Assembly: GCA_002314795.1 (NCBI GenBank)
Contig: DCHI01000045.1
Coordinates: 6,403-70,402 of the forward strand
Direction of reading: 5' to 3'
Length of the DNA: 64,000 bases
DNA from: Bacteroidales bacterium UBA1756
GTDB taxonomy: Bacteria; Bacteroidota; Bacteroidia; Bacteroidales; WCHB1-69
Shown in pieces: positions 27,509-35,741 of the stretch. The translations under genes were made by a program, and so were the position numbers. Numbering within the stretch: the stretch's first letter is position 1; each line of letters begins with the position of its first letter. The notes under the pieces are model-generated. The model was given only the letters and a program-made list of their open reading frames with translations. It ran no database searches and had not been told where the DNA came from.

Positions 27509-28651
27509 TTATCCCCTCCGAAGGGTGATTATACAGATTTCGGCCCACGCGCCGAAACGGAAGGGGATACCGCCGCCAACGCCTGTGGAAACGAACAAAT
27601 TTTGTCCATCCTGCTCATAGACTCCGGACCATTCCGGATATTTCAGCATCACCGGACTGAGGTTCCCGATTCGGAACTGCATCGCGTGCGTGTGTCCGGA
27701 AAGCATCAACGGAATGTCGGTTTGAGGCAAAATTTCCATTTGCCAATGGGATGGGTCGTGGGATAAAAGAATGCTGAAGATGCTGTCATTCAGTCCGATT
27801 CGTGCTTTGTTGATGTCGCCCTTGCAAGGGAACGGAGGCCGCCCCACATTTTCGACGCCAATGATGGCGATTTCCGCTCTGTTGCGTCTTATGACGCGGT
27901 TTTCATTCCGCAGCAGCGTCCAGCCCATAGCCCGTTCCGTACGAATGACATTTTGTAACTCTCGTTGTATCACCTCTTTTTGATGATGGTGATTGTAGTA
28001 GCAGTAGTCGTGATTCCCTAAAACGGAAAAAACGCCGTCCGGAGCCGACAAGGAGGAAAGGAGCGTCTGGAACGGCACGATTTCTTGTGCGCCGGAGTTG
28101 ACCAAGTCGCCGGTAAAAACGATGAGGTCGGGTTTCAGTTCCTGTACTTTTTCTACAATTTGAGAAGGGAATGTCGTGTCGGCTCCGTACGTACCAATGT
28201 GCAAATCAGATATTTGTACGATTCTGTAACCGTCAAATTCTTCGGGAAGATTACTAAAAGAAAGCGTCTCTTCGTGGAGGACGATGTGACGCTGTCCGAA
28301 AGTACATCCGTAAATCATAATGCCCAAGGTGATGATTCCTCCCACAAGGGCTCCCAGCAATTCCCATCTTTTTACTCTTTTCCAGAAAATTCCAACAATA
28401 CGGAAAAGTATTGAAATACAGGAAAATGAAAATTTTGGAAGAGCAAGACAAATGAGAATATAGAAGAATGTCTTAGAAAAGATGAGCGTAGGAATCCCAC
28501 CCCAAAAGAGGCAGGCACAAACGATAGCCAAAAGCGTTGGCAAAAAATGAAGTAACTTCCAATACCACTTTTTCTTTTTTAAAAAAGTAAATGAGATGTA
28601 AAAGTCTGGTAGTAAAAGTATTGAGAAAAATGCTATGGCAAAGATTTTCAT
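27509..28651 (-). CDS. Membrane-anchored metallophosphoesterase
   Basis: 380 residues from ATG 28651. About four hydrophobic helices in the first 145 residues are followed by a calcineurin-like domain of the YkuE/YaeI type: QISDLHIGTYG, FTGDLVNSGAQ, VLGNHDYCYYNHHHQ, and SGHTHAMQF supply the metal ligands. It probably hydrolyses a phosphoester, perhaps in lipid metabolism, on one face of the inner membrane; the substrate is unknown. The frame is open to 28750 with a TTG, but a promoter box at 28713-28721 lies inside that extension, so the ATG at 28651 is the start. Convergent with the S41 protease gene. Confidence 0.88.
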   Translation of the reverse strand: MKIFAIAFFSILLLPDFYISFTFLKKKKWYWKLLHFLPTLLAIVCACLFWGGIPTLIFSKTFFYILICLALPKFSFSCISILFRIVGIFWKRVKRWELLGALVGGIITLGIMIYGCTFGQRHIVLHEETLSFSNLPEEFDGYRIVQISDLHIGTYGADTTFPSQIVEKVQELKPDLIVFTGDLVNSGAQEIVPFQTLLSSLSAPDGVFSVLGNHDYCYYNHHHQKEVIQRELQNVIRTERAMGWTLLRNENRVIRRNRAEIAIIGVENVGRPPFPCKGDINKARIGLNDSIFSILLSHDPSHWQMEILPQTDIPLMLSGHTHAMQFRIGNLSPVMLKYPEWSGVYEQDGQNLFVSTGVGGGIPFRFGAWAEICIITLRRG

Positions 28652-28712
28652 AAATGTGCGTTTTTTTACTTTCGGATTGATTTTCAACAGGTTATAATCC
28701 GTGAAAAAGAAT

Positions 28713-28721
28713 GCAAAAGTA
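28713..28721 (-). promoter_or_regulatory. -7 promoter box for the metallophosphoesterase
   Basis: TACTTTTGC on the minus strand, about 60 bp before ATG 28651. It decides against the upstream TTG at 28750. Confidence 0.6.
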
Positions 28722-28784
28722 TGAAAAACTATTCGTATTGCCGGAATCAAATTTTGAAAAATGATTCTCTCTCCCTCCCCCTTT

Positions 28785-28847
28785 ACAAACCTTAAAAACT
28801 TTATAAACTTTACGAACTTTACAAACTTTACAAACTTTACAAACTTC
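28785..28847. repeat. 9-bp-period tandem repeat (ACTTTACAA type)
   Basis: About seven copies, the last three nearly identical, in the ACTTTACAA orientation, ending about 5 bp before the -7 box at 28852. Confidence 0.85.
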
Positions 28848-28851
28848 TTCC

Positions 28852-28859
28852 TATCTTTG
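28852..28859 (+). promoter_or_regulatory. -7 promoter box for the 157-aa secreted protein
   Basis: TATCTTTG followed by CCACC, 19 bp before ATG 28879, directly after the repeat block. Confidence 0.65.
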
Positions 28860-28878
28860 CCACCTCAAAATTTTAAAT

Positions 28879-29352
28879 ATGAAACATCTGATAATGAAAT
28901 TGTTGTGCATTTCCGTTTTATTGATTTGCGTTTCTTTCGTTTCGGCGCAGAATGAAAACGGAGGCGTTCGCATCAGTTTCGGCAACGATGCCGAGTATGT
29001 GGAACCCAAAACTTTGTCCGGTGATGACCCAGCGGTTCCGGCAAAACCCAAACGCCATTTTTCGACAAACAGCATCATTCTCAATCAAATATTGGAGAGT
29101 TGCGACGAAGGTTATGAATCTTTTAACACGACGTTTGAAAAGTTGCAAAATCGTGGGAAAGTAGTTCTCGGAAATGATGATAATCACGCGGATTGCTTCG
29201 CCGTTGTTTATAACTTGGAGAGCAAAAAGATTGTCGCCGTGATGGATAAAGGTTTTGGAAAAAGAATGAATCTGCTTGATAATCAGTTTGAAAAGGATGA
29301 CTTGTATCCGCAAGAAACGTTTGGTCGTATCTTCTTTTTGATAGAAGAATAA
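28879..29352 (+). CDS. Secreted protein of unknown function (157 aa)
   Basis: 157 residues. Signal peptide of about 23 residues ends SFVSAQ. The mature protein has a short Pro/Lys-rich linker (LSGDDPAVPAKPKRHF) followed by a compact domain ending KIVAVMDKGFGKR ... LYPQETFGRIFFLIEE. There are two Cys in the mature part (ILESCDEGY and HADCFAV), which could form a disulfide. There is no lipobox and no sorting domain, so a periplasmic location is likely. I do not recognise the family. It has its own promoter, and the yifB gene follows with a separate promoter. Confidence 0.75.
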   Translation: MKHLIMKLLCISVLLICVSFVSAQNENGGVRISFGNDAEYVEPKTLSGDDPAVPAKPKRHFSTNSIILNQILESCDEGYESFNTTFEKLQNRGKVVLGNDDNHADCFAVVYNLESKKIVAVMDKGFGKRMNLLDNQFEKDDLYPQETFGRIFFLIEE

Positions 29353-29393
29353 AAAGTTTTCAACAACACTTGAAATCGGCTGCCCGTTGGCAG

Positions 29394-29401
29394 TATCTTT
29401 G
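29394..29401 (+). promoter_or_regulatory. -7 promoter box for yifB
   Basis: TATCTTTG followed by CCGCC. It lies inside a possible upstream extension of the reading frame and fixes the start at 29438. Confidence 0.65.
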
Positions 29402-29437
29402 CCGCCGTTAATCTTAACTAATTCTAAATATAACGGT

Positions 29438-30979
29438 ATGCTCATACGCACTCATAGTTGTGCCTTGATGGGGGTGGCGGCGGTTCCCATCACGGTAGAA
29501 GTCAATGTGGAAATCGGAGTCGGCTATTTTCTGGTCGGGCTTCCTGACAGTGCCATCAAGGAAAGCCAACACCGGATTGATACGGCACTGAAGAATTATA
29601 ACTACCGGATTCCCGGGAAAAAAATTGTTATCAATATGGCGCCGGCCGACATACGGAAGGAGGGCGCGGCCTTCGACTTGACGTTGGCCGTCGGTATTCT
29701 GATTGCCTCCGGACAAATTTCCAGCGCCGATTTTGTGGAAGACTACTATATCTTAGGGGAACTTTCGTTGGACGGAACCTTGCAGTCCGTGAAAGGCGCG
29801 CTGCCCGTCGCCATTGAAGCCAAACGGCGAGGGAAAAAAGGCGTGATTCTTCCCGCACAAAATGCCCGAGAAGCTGCCATCGTGGATGGTATCGAAATCC
29901 TTGGCGTAGAGAATATTAAGCAGGTGATTGACTTTTTTAATGGCGAGGGAACTATTGAAAAAACGACCATCAACATCCGAGACGAATTTCAGAAAAGTCT
30001 GAACAATTATGAGTTTGATTTTTCCGATGTGAAAGGACAGGAGAACATCAAACGGGCGCTGGAAATTGCTGCCGCCGGTGGCCATAACGTCATTCTGATT
30101 GGCCCTCCCGGCTCGGGTAAGACGATGTTGGCCAAGCGTTTGCCGTCCATTCTGCCACCGCTCACGTTGGACGAGGCGTTGGAGACGACCAAAATACATT
30201 CGGTGGCGGGCAAAATGAGCCGCTACTCCTCCTTGATTTGTGTCCGCCCCTTCCGGGCTCCGCACCATACCATCAGCGATGTCGCGTTGGTCGGAGGCGG
30301 CCAGCACCCTCAGCCCGGAGAGATTTCCCTGGCGCACAACGGCGTCCTCTTCTTAGACGAACTGACGGAGATGAACCGCGCCACACTCGAAGTCCTTAGG
30401 CAGCCGCTGGAAGACCGCTGCATTACGATTTCCCGTTCCAAATACACGGTTGATTTTCCCGCCTCTTTTATGCTGATTGCAGCGATGAACCCGTGCCCCT
30501 GCGGCAACTACAACAATCCCAAGATTCCGTGTACGTGTGCGCCCGGTGTCGTCCAGAAATATTTGAGCCGTATTTCGGGACCGTTGCTCGACCGTATCGA
30601 CCTTCACGTGGAGGTGAAACCGTTGAGCAATGACGAACTTTTGACAAAGGCAAAGGGAGAGTCCAGCTTGTCCGTACGCGAGCGAGTGGTTCGAGCACGT
30701 AACATTCAAGCCGAACGCTACCGCGACTGTTCCGAAATTCACTGTAATGCCCAGGTCAATACGAAACTATTTCACCAATACTGTGCCATTGACGAAGATT
30801 GTAAGAATTTGATGAAGGGAGCGATGGACCGGCTCGGACTTTCAGCCCGTGCCTACGACCGCATTTTAAAGGTGGCCCGCACAATTGCCGACTTGGACGG
30901 TAGCCCGAACATCGGCTTTGAACATCTTTCCGAAGCCATCAACTTCCGAAGTTTGGACCGTGACAGTTGGGGAAGATGA
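29438..30979 (+). CDS. YifB/ComM-family Mg-chelatase-like AAA+ ATPase
   Basis: 513 residues from ATG 29438. The N-terminal third has the Lon-protease-like ChlI fold (VEVNVEIGVGYFLVGLPD, then INMAPADIRKEG and LTLAVGILIASG). The AAA+ domain has Walker A LIGPPGSGKTMLAKRLPSIL, Walker B GVLFLDELTEMN, and a zinc-type Cys cluster NPCPCGNYNNP...CTCAPG. The C-terminal helical domain includes RAYDRILKVARTIADL. ComM is a branch-migration helicase that aids natural transformation; the wider family is often left as YifB. The start is chosen because the promoter box 29394-29401 lies just upstream. Monocistronic. Confidence 0.93.
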   Translation: MLIRTHSCALMGVAAVPITVEVNVEIGVGYFLVGLPDSAIKESQHRIDTALKNYNYRIPGKKIVINMAPADIRKEGAAFDLTLAVGILIASGQISSADFVEDYYILGELSLDGTLQSVKGALPVAIEAKRRGKKGVILPAQNAREAAIVDGIEILGVENIKQVIDFFNGEGTIEKTTINIRDEFQKSLNNYEFDFSDVKGQENIKRALEIAAAGGHNVILIGPPGSGKTMLAKRLPSILPPLTLDEALETTKIHSVAGKMSRYSSLICVRPFRAPHHTISDVALVGGGQHPQPGEISLAHNGVLFLDELTEMNRATLEVLRQPLEDRCITISRSKYTVDFPASFMLIAAMNPCPCGNYNNPKIPCTCAPGVVQKYLSRISGPLLDRIDLHVEVKPLSNDELLTKAKGESSLSVRERVVRARNIQAERYRDCSEIHCNAQVNTKLFHQYCAIDEDCKNLMKGAMDRLGLSARAYDRILKVARTIADLDGSPNIGFEHLSEAINFRSLDRDSWGR

Positions 30980-31021
30980 TGGACCTACTTTATACGATTG
31001 CCTCATTTTTGACGTTTTACT

Positions 31022-31029
31022 TATCTTTA
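31022..31029 (+). promoter_or_regulatory. Weak -7-like box before the S1/P1 nuclease
   Basis: TATCTTTA differs from the consensus at the final G. It lies 11 bp before ATG 31041, which would give a nearly leaderless message. Co-transcription with yifB is the alternative. Confidence 0.3.
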
Positions 31030-31040
31030 AAAATGAAATT

Positions 31041-31823
31041 ATGCGCAAACTGATTGGTTCCCTTATCCTTCTTGCTTTCCTGATTCCTGTGCAAAATGTT
31101 TTTGCTTGGGGACAAAAAGGCCACCGGATTATCGGTGAAATTGCATACCACCATCTTACAAAAAAAGCGAAGAAAAATATTGATAAAATATTGGGAATCA
31201 ATGGAATGGTTTATTGGGGAAATTGGGCGGACGAGATTCGGAGCGACACCATTTACGCCAACGCCTACGATTGGCATTTTCAGGATTTGGACGGAGGAAT
31301 GACCGATTCCGCCGTTGTGGCTACGCTCACGTACTATCCGGAAAAGGGAGGCCGGTTGTGGTTCGCTGTCGATAGCTTGTCGTCCGTTCTTCGTCACGAA
31401 CCCAACAGCTTCGATGCGTTGCGTTTTTTCGTCCATTTGATTGGCGATTGTTTCTGTCCAATGCATACCGCCCATTTTGATGACTTGGGTGGTAACAAAG
31501 TGAAAATAAAATGGTTCGGCGAAAGTGCGAATCTTCATCGTATCTGGGATTCCGACCTTATCAACGCCCGCGGGTACAGCTATACCGAGTACGCCGAATA
31601 TTTGGAACATCAATTTTCCAATCAACAGACGACGATTGAAAAAATGTCGAGAGCGGAGTTGGTTTTGAAAAATTACAATCTTTGCAACGACATTTACGCG
31701 TACCAGGCAGCCGGAGACACCAATACCTATCACTATATTTATCGTTTTGCAAACGAGATGGAGTGGCGGCTTTATGCGGCGGGAATCCGTCTGGCCAAAT
31801 TGTTGAACGAGATTTACGGGTAG
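31041..31823 (+). CDS. Secreted S1/P1-type zinc nuclease
   Basis: 260 residues from ATG 31041. The signal peptide is cleaved after Ala22 so that Trp23 becomes the mature N-terminus, exactly as in S1/P1 nucleases where Trp1 binds zinc. The other ligands are present in order: His28 (KGHRI), Asp in NWADEIRSD, His in YDWHFQD, HLIGDCFCPMH with two His and an Asp, DDLGGN, and LHRIWDSDL. The enzyme cleaves single-stranded DNA and RNA and removes 3' phosphates; in a secreted form it scavenges nucleic acid. The reading frame extends upstream into yifB, but no signal peptide would then be at the N-terminus. Confidence 0.93.
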   Translation: MRKLIGSLILLAFLIPVQNVFAWGQKGHRIIGEIAYHHLTKKAKKNIDKILGINGMVYWGNWADEIRSDTIYANAYDWHFQDLDGGMTDSAVVATLTYYPEKGGRLWFAVDSLSSVLRHEPNSFDALRFFVHLIGDCFCPMHTAHFDDLGGNKVKIKWFGESANLHRIWDSDLINARGYSYTEYAEYLEHQFSNQQTTIEKMSRAELVLKNYNLCNDIYAYQAAGDTNTYHYIYRFANEMEWRLYAAGIRLAKLLNEIYG

Positions 31824-31834
31824 GTTAGTAGGGT

Positions 31835-31870
31835 TTGTAAAGTTTATAAAGTTCGTAAGGTTCGTAAGGT
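31835..31870. repeat. 9-bp-period tandem repeat, GTTTATAAA orientation
   Basis: Four degenerate 9-mers (GTTTGTAAA, GTTTATAAA, GTTCGTAAG, GTTCGTAAG) just after the S1/P1 nuclease gene, running into the inverted repeat at 31870. Confidence 0.75.
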
Positions 31871-31919
31871 AGGCGCGTCACATTGTGGCGCGCCTACTTT
31901 TATTGTGGCGCGCCTACTG
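31870..31919. repeat. GTAGGCGCG inverted repeat
   Basis: An inverted repeat at 31870-31898 (14-bp arms, one mismatch, around a single centre base) followed by a second copy of the right half at 31903-31919. It resembles the cluster at 27411-27486 in layout. Confidence 0.8.
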
Positions 31920-31953
31920 TTTCCGTTTCATATATATGTTTTGTTCCTTAAGC

Positions 31954-32002
31954 AGCCCTGGAAGGGCTGTATTTCAGTATCCCTATACAAGCCCGAAGGG
32001 CG
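31954..32002. repeat. Pair of short GC hairpins (CAGCCCT..AGGGCTG and GCCC..GGGC)
   Basis: Two small hairpins 21 bp apart, at 31954-31970 and 31992-32002, separated by an AT-rich spacer. This paired layout resembles small intergenic elements I recall from Bacteroidetes genomes. It lies between the convergent S1/P1 nuclease and RelA/SpoT genes and may serve as their shared end; no T tract was seen. Confidence 0.6.
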
Positions 32003-32058
32003 CAGTGTGTGTGGTGGACCGTATCACTTACAGGACGGGAAGACGTACGGAGCAAGCA

Positions 32059-33141
32059 TTACAAGTTAATCTTTTCCGCCTGCTCGAAGGTGCGGTGCGC
32101 CCGTTGTGTGTTGTACTCCGATTCTCCAAAAACGGTGTCGTAGAAGAATTTAAGTCCCATTTCCCCGCCGCCTTGACGAATAATGTGAATGACACACAGG
32201 TTCTGCAATGCGAGGGAAAGCGCCACAATATCCAAGTCGGTTCCGGCCAATTGTGTGAGTGCCAACTTATAGGCGCCGTCGCTATTCTCTTTGATGAGCC
32301 GCTCAATGTCACCTAATGTTTTGAAATTGAGTTTCAAGAGGCCGCCCAAATAGCGTATCAGGTTGTCTTCGCATATTTCGGCTTGATTGATGGTGGCAAT
32401 TTTGTCGATGAGTTTTTTGAAAGGGAAAAGCGACAAGTAACTGCGGAACGTATCGCCGTCCAAAGGAACTTCGTCGAAATTGCCGTCGGCGACGAGCGAT
32501 TGCACGCTGCGACGGTAGTCGGTGATTTCCATACGGATGCGGCTGAATTGCTCGTCCGCCAACTCCAGCATACCGGCAATGCGGTTCAGATTGCGCAGGT
32601 GTTCTTTCGGTACCTCGATGCCGGACTTGTAACCTGTGTCGTGGTACATTGTGGCCCACACGTGCTGAAGCGCCGTACGCATCTGGATTTCAAAACGATA
32701 ATCGTTGATTTCTGGATGTGCCGGATCTTCGTACAATGCCTTGGGAATACGGCAGATGTAGTGCAACGACATATAACCGAACTGGTCCAAATCCAATGCC
32801 TTGCGCTTATCGACCGATTCGTTCCAGTCAATGTCAAAAATCTTGTTGATGAGGGCGCCGATTTTATCCACTTCATCTGTATAAAAAGTGATGACGCGGG
32901 CGCCCAAAATGTCGGTGAGGTCGCTCAACATCGCGTACTTGTGCCCTTTCAGCTCCAATTTCCCGGCAAGACTTTTCTCTTTTTTGACACGAGTTTCGAT
33001 AGCATTGACATACAGCCCATTATCTTTAATGCATTGTTCCAGACTGTTGCGAACAATCTCTTCCATTTTTAAAAAAGAGTCATAATTTTCTTGATATTCT
33101 TCAAGAATCATCTGGCAGTGAAGATCGAGGTTGTAATTCAT
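32059..33141 (-). CDS. RelA/SpoT nucleotidyltransferase-domain protein (probable alarmone synthetase)
   Basis: 360 residues. The RelA/SpoT synthetase domain spans about 45-205: DILGARVITFYTDEV, the substrate motif FGYMSLHYICRIP, and the catalytic segment YRFEIQMRTALQHVWATMYH with the essential Glu before Q-x-R-T. There is no HD hydrolase domain in front and no TGS/ACT tail, so it resembles a stand-alone small alarmone synthetase with an extra C-terminal domain of about 150 residues of unknown fold. It would make (p)ppGpp from ATP and GTP/GDP. It starts 2 nt after the stop of the ABC ATPase gene, so the two are translationally coupled and amino-acid uptake and alarmone synthesis share one mRNA. 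Confidence 0.82.
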   Translation of the reverse strand: MNYNLDLHCQMILEEYQENYDSFLKMEEIVRNSLEQCIKDNGLYVNAIETRVKKEKSLAGKLELKGHKYAMLSDLTDILGARVITFYTDEVDKIGALINKIFDIDWNESVDKRKALDLDQFGYMSLHYICRIPKALYEDPAHPEINDYRFEIQMRTALQHVWATMYHDTGYKSGIEVPKEHLRNLNRIAGMLELADEQFSRIRMEITDYRRSVQSLVADGNFDEVPLDGDTFRSYLSLFPFKKLIDKIATINQAEICEDNLIRYLGGLLKLNFKTLGDIERLIKENSDGAYKLALTQLAGTDLDIVALSLALQNLCVIHIIRQGGGEMGLKFFYDTVFGESEYNTQRAHRTFEQAEKINL

Positions 33142-33143
33142 AA

Positions 33144-34238
33144 CTATTTATCTTTTAGTTGCAAATGAATGATTTTGCCATTGTCTGTTGCTTCTTCCGT
33201 CATCGTTTCGCAAAAACCTTTAACAAGCATCATAGAGAGGTCGTCCACGCTCTCTTGCGACAAGAGGGGCTGTGTGGAATCAGTTGCGATTTCAAAGTCG
33301 ATGGAAATGGAAAAGTCCTTTTCTGAATAGTTGATAACGATATGAACGGGCTTGTACTGAGGGATGATGTGGACTAACATTTCCTCAATAATCAGTTGGA
33401 AAGTGATGTATTTTTTTCCTAACGAATATTTGAGACAGAAATTTTCAATCTGTCCGTTCATCTGGTACAAGTCGTAATTTTCATCCTTGATGTTAAAATC
33501 AAGACTTCTGATTCTGTTTATAAATGCTTTTGTAACAGATTTTTGAGGATTTCCGAAGATTTGATCGGGTGTACCTTCTTCGTACAGGATGCCATCGTAC
33601 ATAAAGAAAATACGGCTGCTGACGTCGCGGGCGAATTTCATTTCGTGGGTAACGATGGCCATCGTCATTCCTTGGCGGGCAAGCTGCCGGATGACGCTGA
33701 GCACTTCGCTGACCATCGTGGGGTCGAGGGCGGAGGTGGGTTCATCGAACAGAATGATTTCCGGATTCATAGATAGGCAGCGGGCGATGGCAACACGCTG
33801 TTTCTGTCCGCCCGAAAGTTCCTTCGGCATAGCATTCGCCTTGTCGGCCAAACCTACCATCCGAAGCAGTTCCATTCCTCGCTTCTTTGCATCTTCCTCA
33901 CTCATTCCCAATAATTTGCGTGGTCCGATGGTGACATTGTCGATGATGGACAAATGTTCGAAAAGATTGAAGGATTGGAAAACCATTCCCATTTTTTGAC
34001 GCACCTTGTTGATGTCTGTATTCTTGTCTAAAATATTCACTCCATCAATGATAATGGAGCCGCTTGTGGGTTCTTCCAAACGGTTGATACAGCGCAAGAA
34101 AGTACTTTTCCCAGTTCCAGACGGACCGATAATGGAGATGACTTCGCCTTTTTTGATTTCACAATTCACGTCCCGAAGCACGCAGAAAGGTTCTGCTTTA
34201 TCGGTATATATTTTTGATAAATGACTAATTGTAATCAT
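33144..34238 (-). CDS. Amino-acid ABC transporter ATPase with a C-terminal extension
   Basis: 364 residues. Residues 1-245 are a polar amino-acid-type ABC ATPase: Walker [10 protein letters not shown] (38-46), the Q-loop region [13 protein letters not shown], signature LSGGQKQR (141-148), Walker [14 protein letters not shown], and the H-loop VTHEM. This is the full length of GlnQ. Residues 246-364 are an added domain not found in GlnQ, with [12 protein letters not shown] and the C-terminal [17 protein letters not shown]; its pattern recalls a GHKL/RsbW-like ATPase fold but lacks the N-box asparagine. It partners the permease encoded just upstream (15-nt gap) and is 2 nt from the RelA/SpoT gene. 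Confidence 0.9.
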   Translation of the reverse strand: MITISHLSKIYTDKAEPFCVLRDVNCEIKKGEVISIIGPSGTGKSTFLRCINRLEEPTSGSIIIDGVNILDKNTDINKVRQKMGMVFQSFNLFEHLSIIDNVTIGPRKLLGMSEEDAKKRGMELLRMVGLADKANAMPKELSGGQKQRVAIARCLSMNPEIILFDEPTSALDPTMVSEVLSVIRQLARQGMTMAIVTHEMKFARDVSSRIFFMYDGILYEEGTPDQIFGNPQKSVTKAFINRIRSLDFNIKDENYDLYQMNGQIENFCLKYSLGKKYITFQLIIEEMLVHIIPQYKPVHIVINYSEKDFSISIDFEIATDSTQPLLSQESVDDLSMMLVKGFCETMTEEATDNGKIIHLQLKDK

Positions 34239-34253
34239 ATAATTGGTTTGAAA

Positions 34254-35735
34254 TTAGAACTTTGTAGATTTTTTGTAAAAGAAATCAAGTAATAATCCAA
34301 GCGTCCAAGCGATGAGAAGGTAGAGGATGGAAACGATGATGAGCGGGTAAAATGCGTCAAAGGTACGGCTTCGGACGATATCGCTGATTTTGGTAAGGTC
34401 TTGGATGGCAATGTAACCTACGATGGAAGTGTTTTTCACCAACGAGATGGCCTCTCCCTTGTAAACGGGGATGATGTGTTTCATCGCCTGAGGAACGATG
34501 ATGAGGAAGAAGGTTTTGCTTTGGCTGAAACCGAGGGCACGTCCTGCTTCCCACTGTCCTTTATCAACCCCTTCGATGCCGGTACGGAACATTTCGCTTG
34601 TGTAGGCGGCCAGGTTGAACGAAAAAGCAATGATGGCGATGACAATACCGGGCAATCCGGCATTGGCCAAGACGATGTAGAACATAATCATAAGGAACAC
34701 CAAAATCGGAATACCGCGCATAAAATCAATGTACAATTTCGCGGCGGCACGCCAAAACCGTTTCTTACTCATACGCAACGCGCAGAGCCCGGCCCCTAAC
34801 AACGTCCCCAAAATCAAGGCCCCCAAGGAGATAATCAACGTGTTTTTAAGACCGCCTAACAGCATTTTCCAACGGTCTTCTTCAATGACATTTTTGTAGA
34901 AACCTTTTTTGACTCGTTCCCAGAAACTTCCCTTGTCAACGACAGCTCCTCCTTTTTTAGCAAGAAAAACGGTACAGGATTGGTCGTACGGATTACTGAA
35001 CAATACTTGTTCTTTTCTTTCTTCTGTTACGAAAAGGAAGCAAATAATGGCATCAATCTTTTTAGTTTGGAGGGCCGCTAACAAGCCCGTAAAATCGTAA
35101 TCAATGAAATGGACGGGACGGCCTGCATATTGTCCAAACAACTGCATCATTTCGATTTCAATGCCCGCCCACTCATTATTCAAAATAAAGGTGTAAGGGA
35201 CATCCCAACTTATCGTTCCAATTTCAATGGGTTCGCCTTCGGGCTGTGGAATCTTCGCTGCTTTCATCGTGTCAAGGCAGTGAGTTATCCAGCGGTTTCG
35301 TATTTTGGAGTAGGTTCCATCGGCCTTTATCTGAGCTATAAAAAGATTGAATTGCTGACACAGTTCGGTGCTCTCCTTATGAAAAGCGACGGCGACATCT
35401 TCTATTTCTTTACCTCTGAAAGCGATTTCTATTCCGTGGGAATCCAAGTCTTCATTGATGATGGACGCTTCGTCCAGACTGGCGTATTCTGCTTTGCCCT
35501 GTTTAACGGCCGCAACCATTTCCGGCCCAGAATTGAGGCGCAAAATATCTTTGTCATCCAATTTTTGGCTTAACTGAATGTCCTGCACTGAGCCGACTAA
35601 AACCGCAACCGAATGACCTTTCAATTCTTCCACATTGGTAGCCCGCTGGCTTGTGGTCTCTTTTTTCTGGCAAGAAGAAAAGAGCACTATCGTGAAAGCA
35701 AATAGTGGAAGTAAAAACTTAAATAATTGTTTCAT
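34254..35735 (-). CDS. Amino-acid ABC transporter substrate-binding protein/permease fusion
   Basis: 493 residues. Lipoprotein signal with Cys22 (LFSSCQKK). Residues 34-152 look like the second lobe of a family 3 solute-binding protein (VEELKGHSVAVLVGSVQD ... FIAQIKADGTYSKIRNRWI), and residues 166-262 like its first lobe (WAGIEIEMMQLFGQY, TEERKEQVLFSNPYD). The order is thus reversed from the usual. The His/Glu/Gln-type permease domain follows (about 290-490), with the ATPase-coupling EAGRALGFSQSKTFF loop. The binding domain sits outside the membrane and feeds the attached channel; polar amino acids are the probable substrate. The gene is 6 nt downstream of the APH-like kinase and 15 nt upstream of its ATPase. 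Confidence 0.88.
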   Translation of the reverse strand: MKQLFKFLLPLFAFTIVLFSSCQKKETTSQRATNVEELKGHSVAVLVGSVQDIQLSQKLDDKDILRLNSGPEMVAAVKQGKAEYASLDEASIINEDLDSHGIEIAFRGKEIEDVAVAFHKESTELCQQFNLFIAQIKADGTYSKIRNRWITHCLDTMKAAKIPQPEGEPIEIGTISWDVPYTFILNNEWAGIEIEMMQLFGQYAGRPVHFIDYDFTGLLAALQTKKIDAIICFLFVTEERKEQVLFSNPYDQSCTVFLAKKGGAVVDKGSFWERVKKGFYKNVIEEDRWKMLLGGLKNTLIISLGALILGTLLGAGLCALRMSKKRFWRAAAKLYIDFMRGIPILVFLMIMFYIVLANAGLPGIVIAIIAFSFNLAAYTSEMFRTGIEGVDKGQWEAGRALGFSQSKTFFLIIVPQAMKHIIPVYKGEAISLVKNTSIVGYIAIQDLTKISDIVRSRTFDAFYPLIIVSILYLLIAWTLGLLLDFFYKKSTKF

Positions 35736-35741
35736 AATTTG

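Noticed and set aside
28652..28750. Upstream extension of the metallophosphoesterase (TTG start)
   Set aside because: A minus-strand promoter box at 28713-28721 lies inside it, so transcription would begin downstream of the TTG.
29387..29437. Upstream extension of YifB
   Set aside because: The -7 box at 29394-29401 lies inside it and the family N-terminus begins at MLIRTHSC.
31033..31053. Short ATG frame overlapping the S1/P1 nuclease start
   Set aside because: It ends after a few codons (MKLCAN, then stop); the nuclease ATG at 31041 gives a correct signal peptide.
31885..32316. Plus-strand 143-codon frame
   Set aside because: Most of it is antisense to the RelA/SpoT gene, and its 5' part is the repeat-rich intergenic region.
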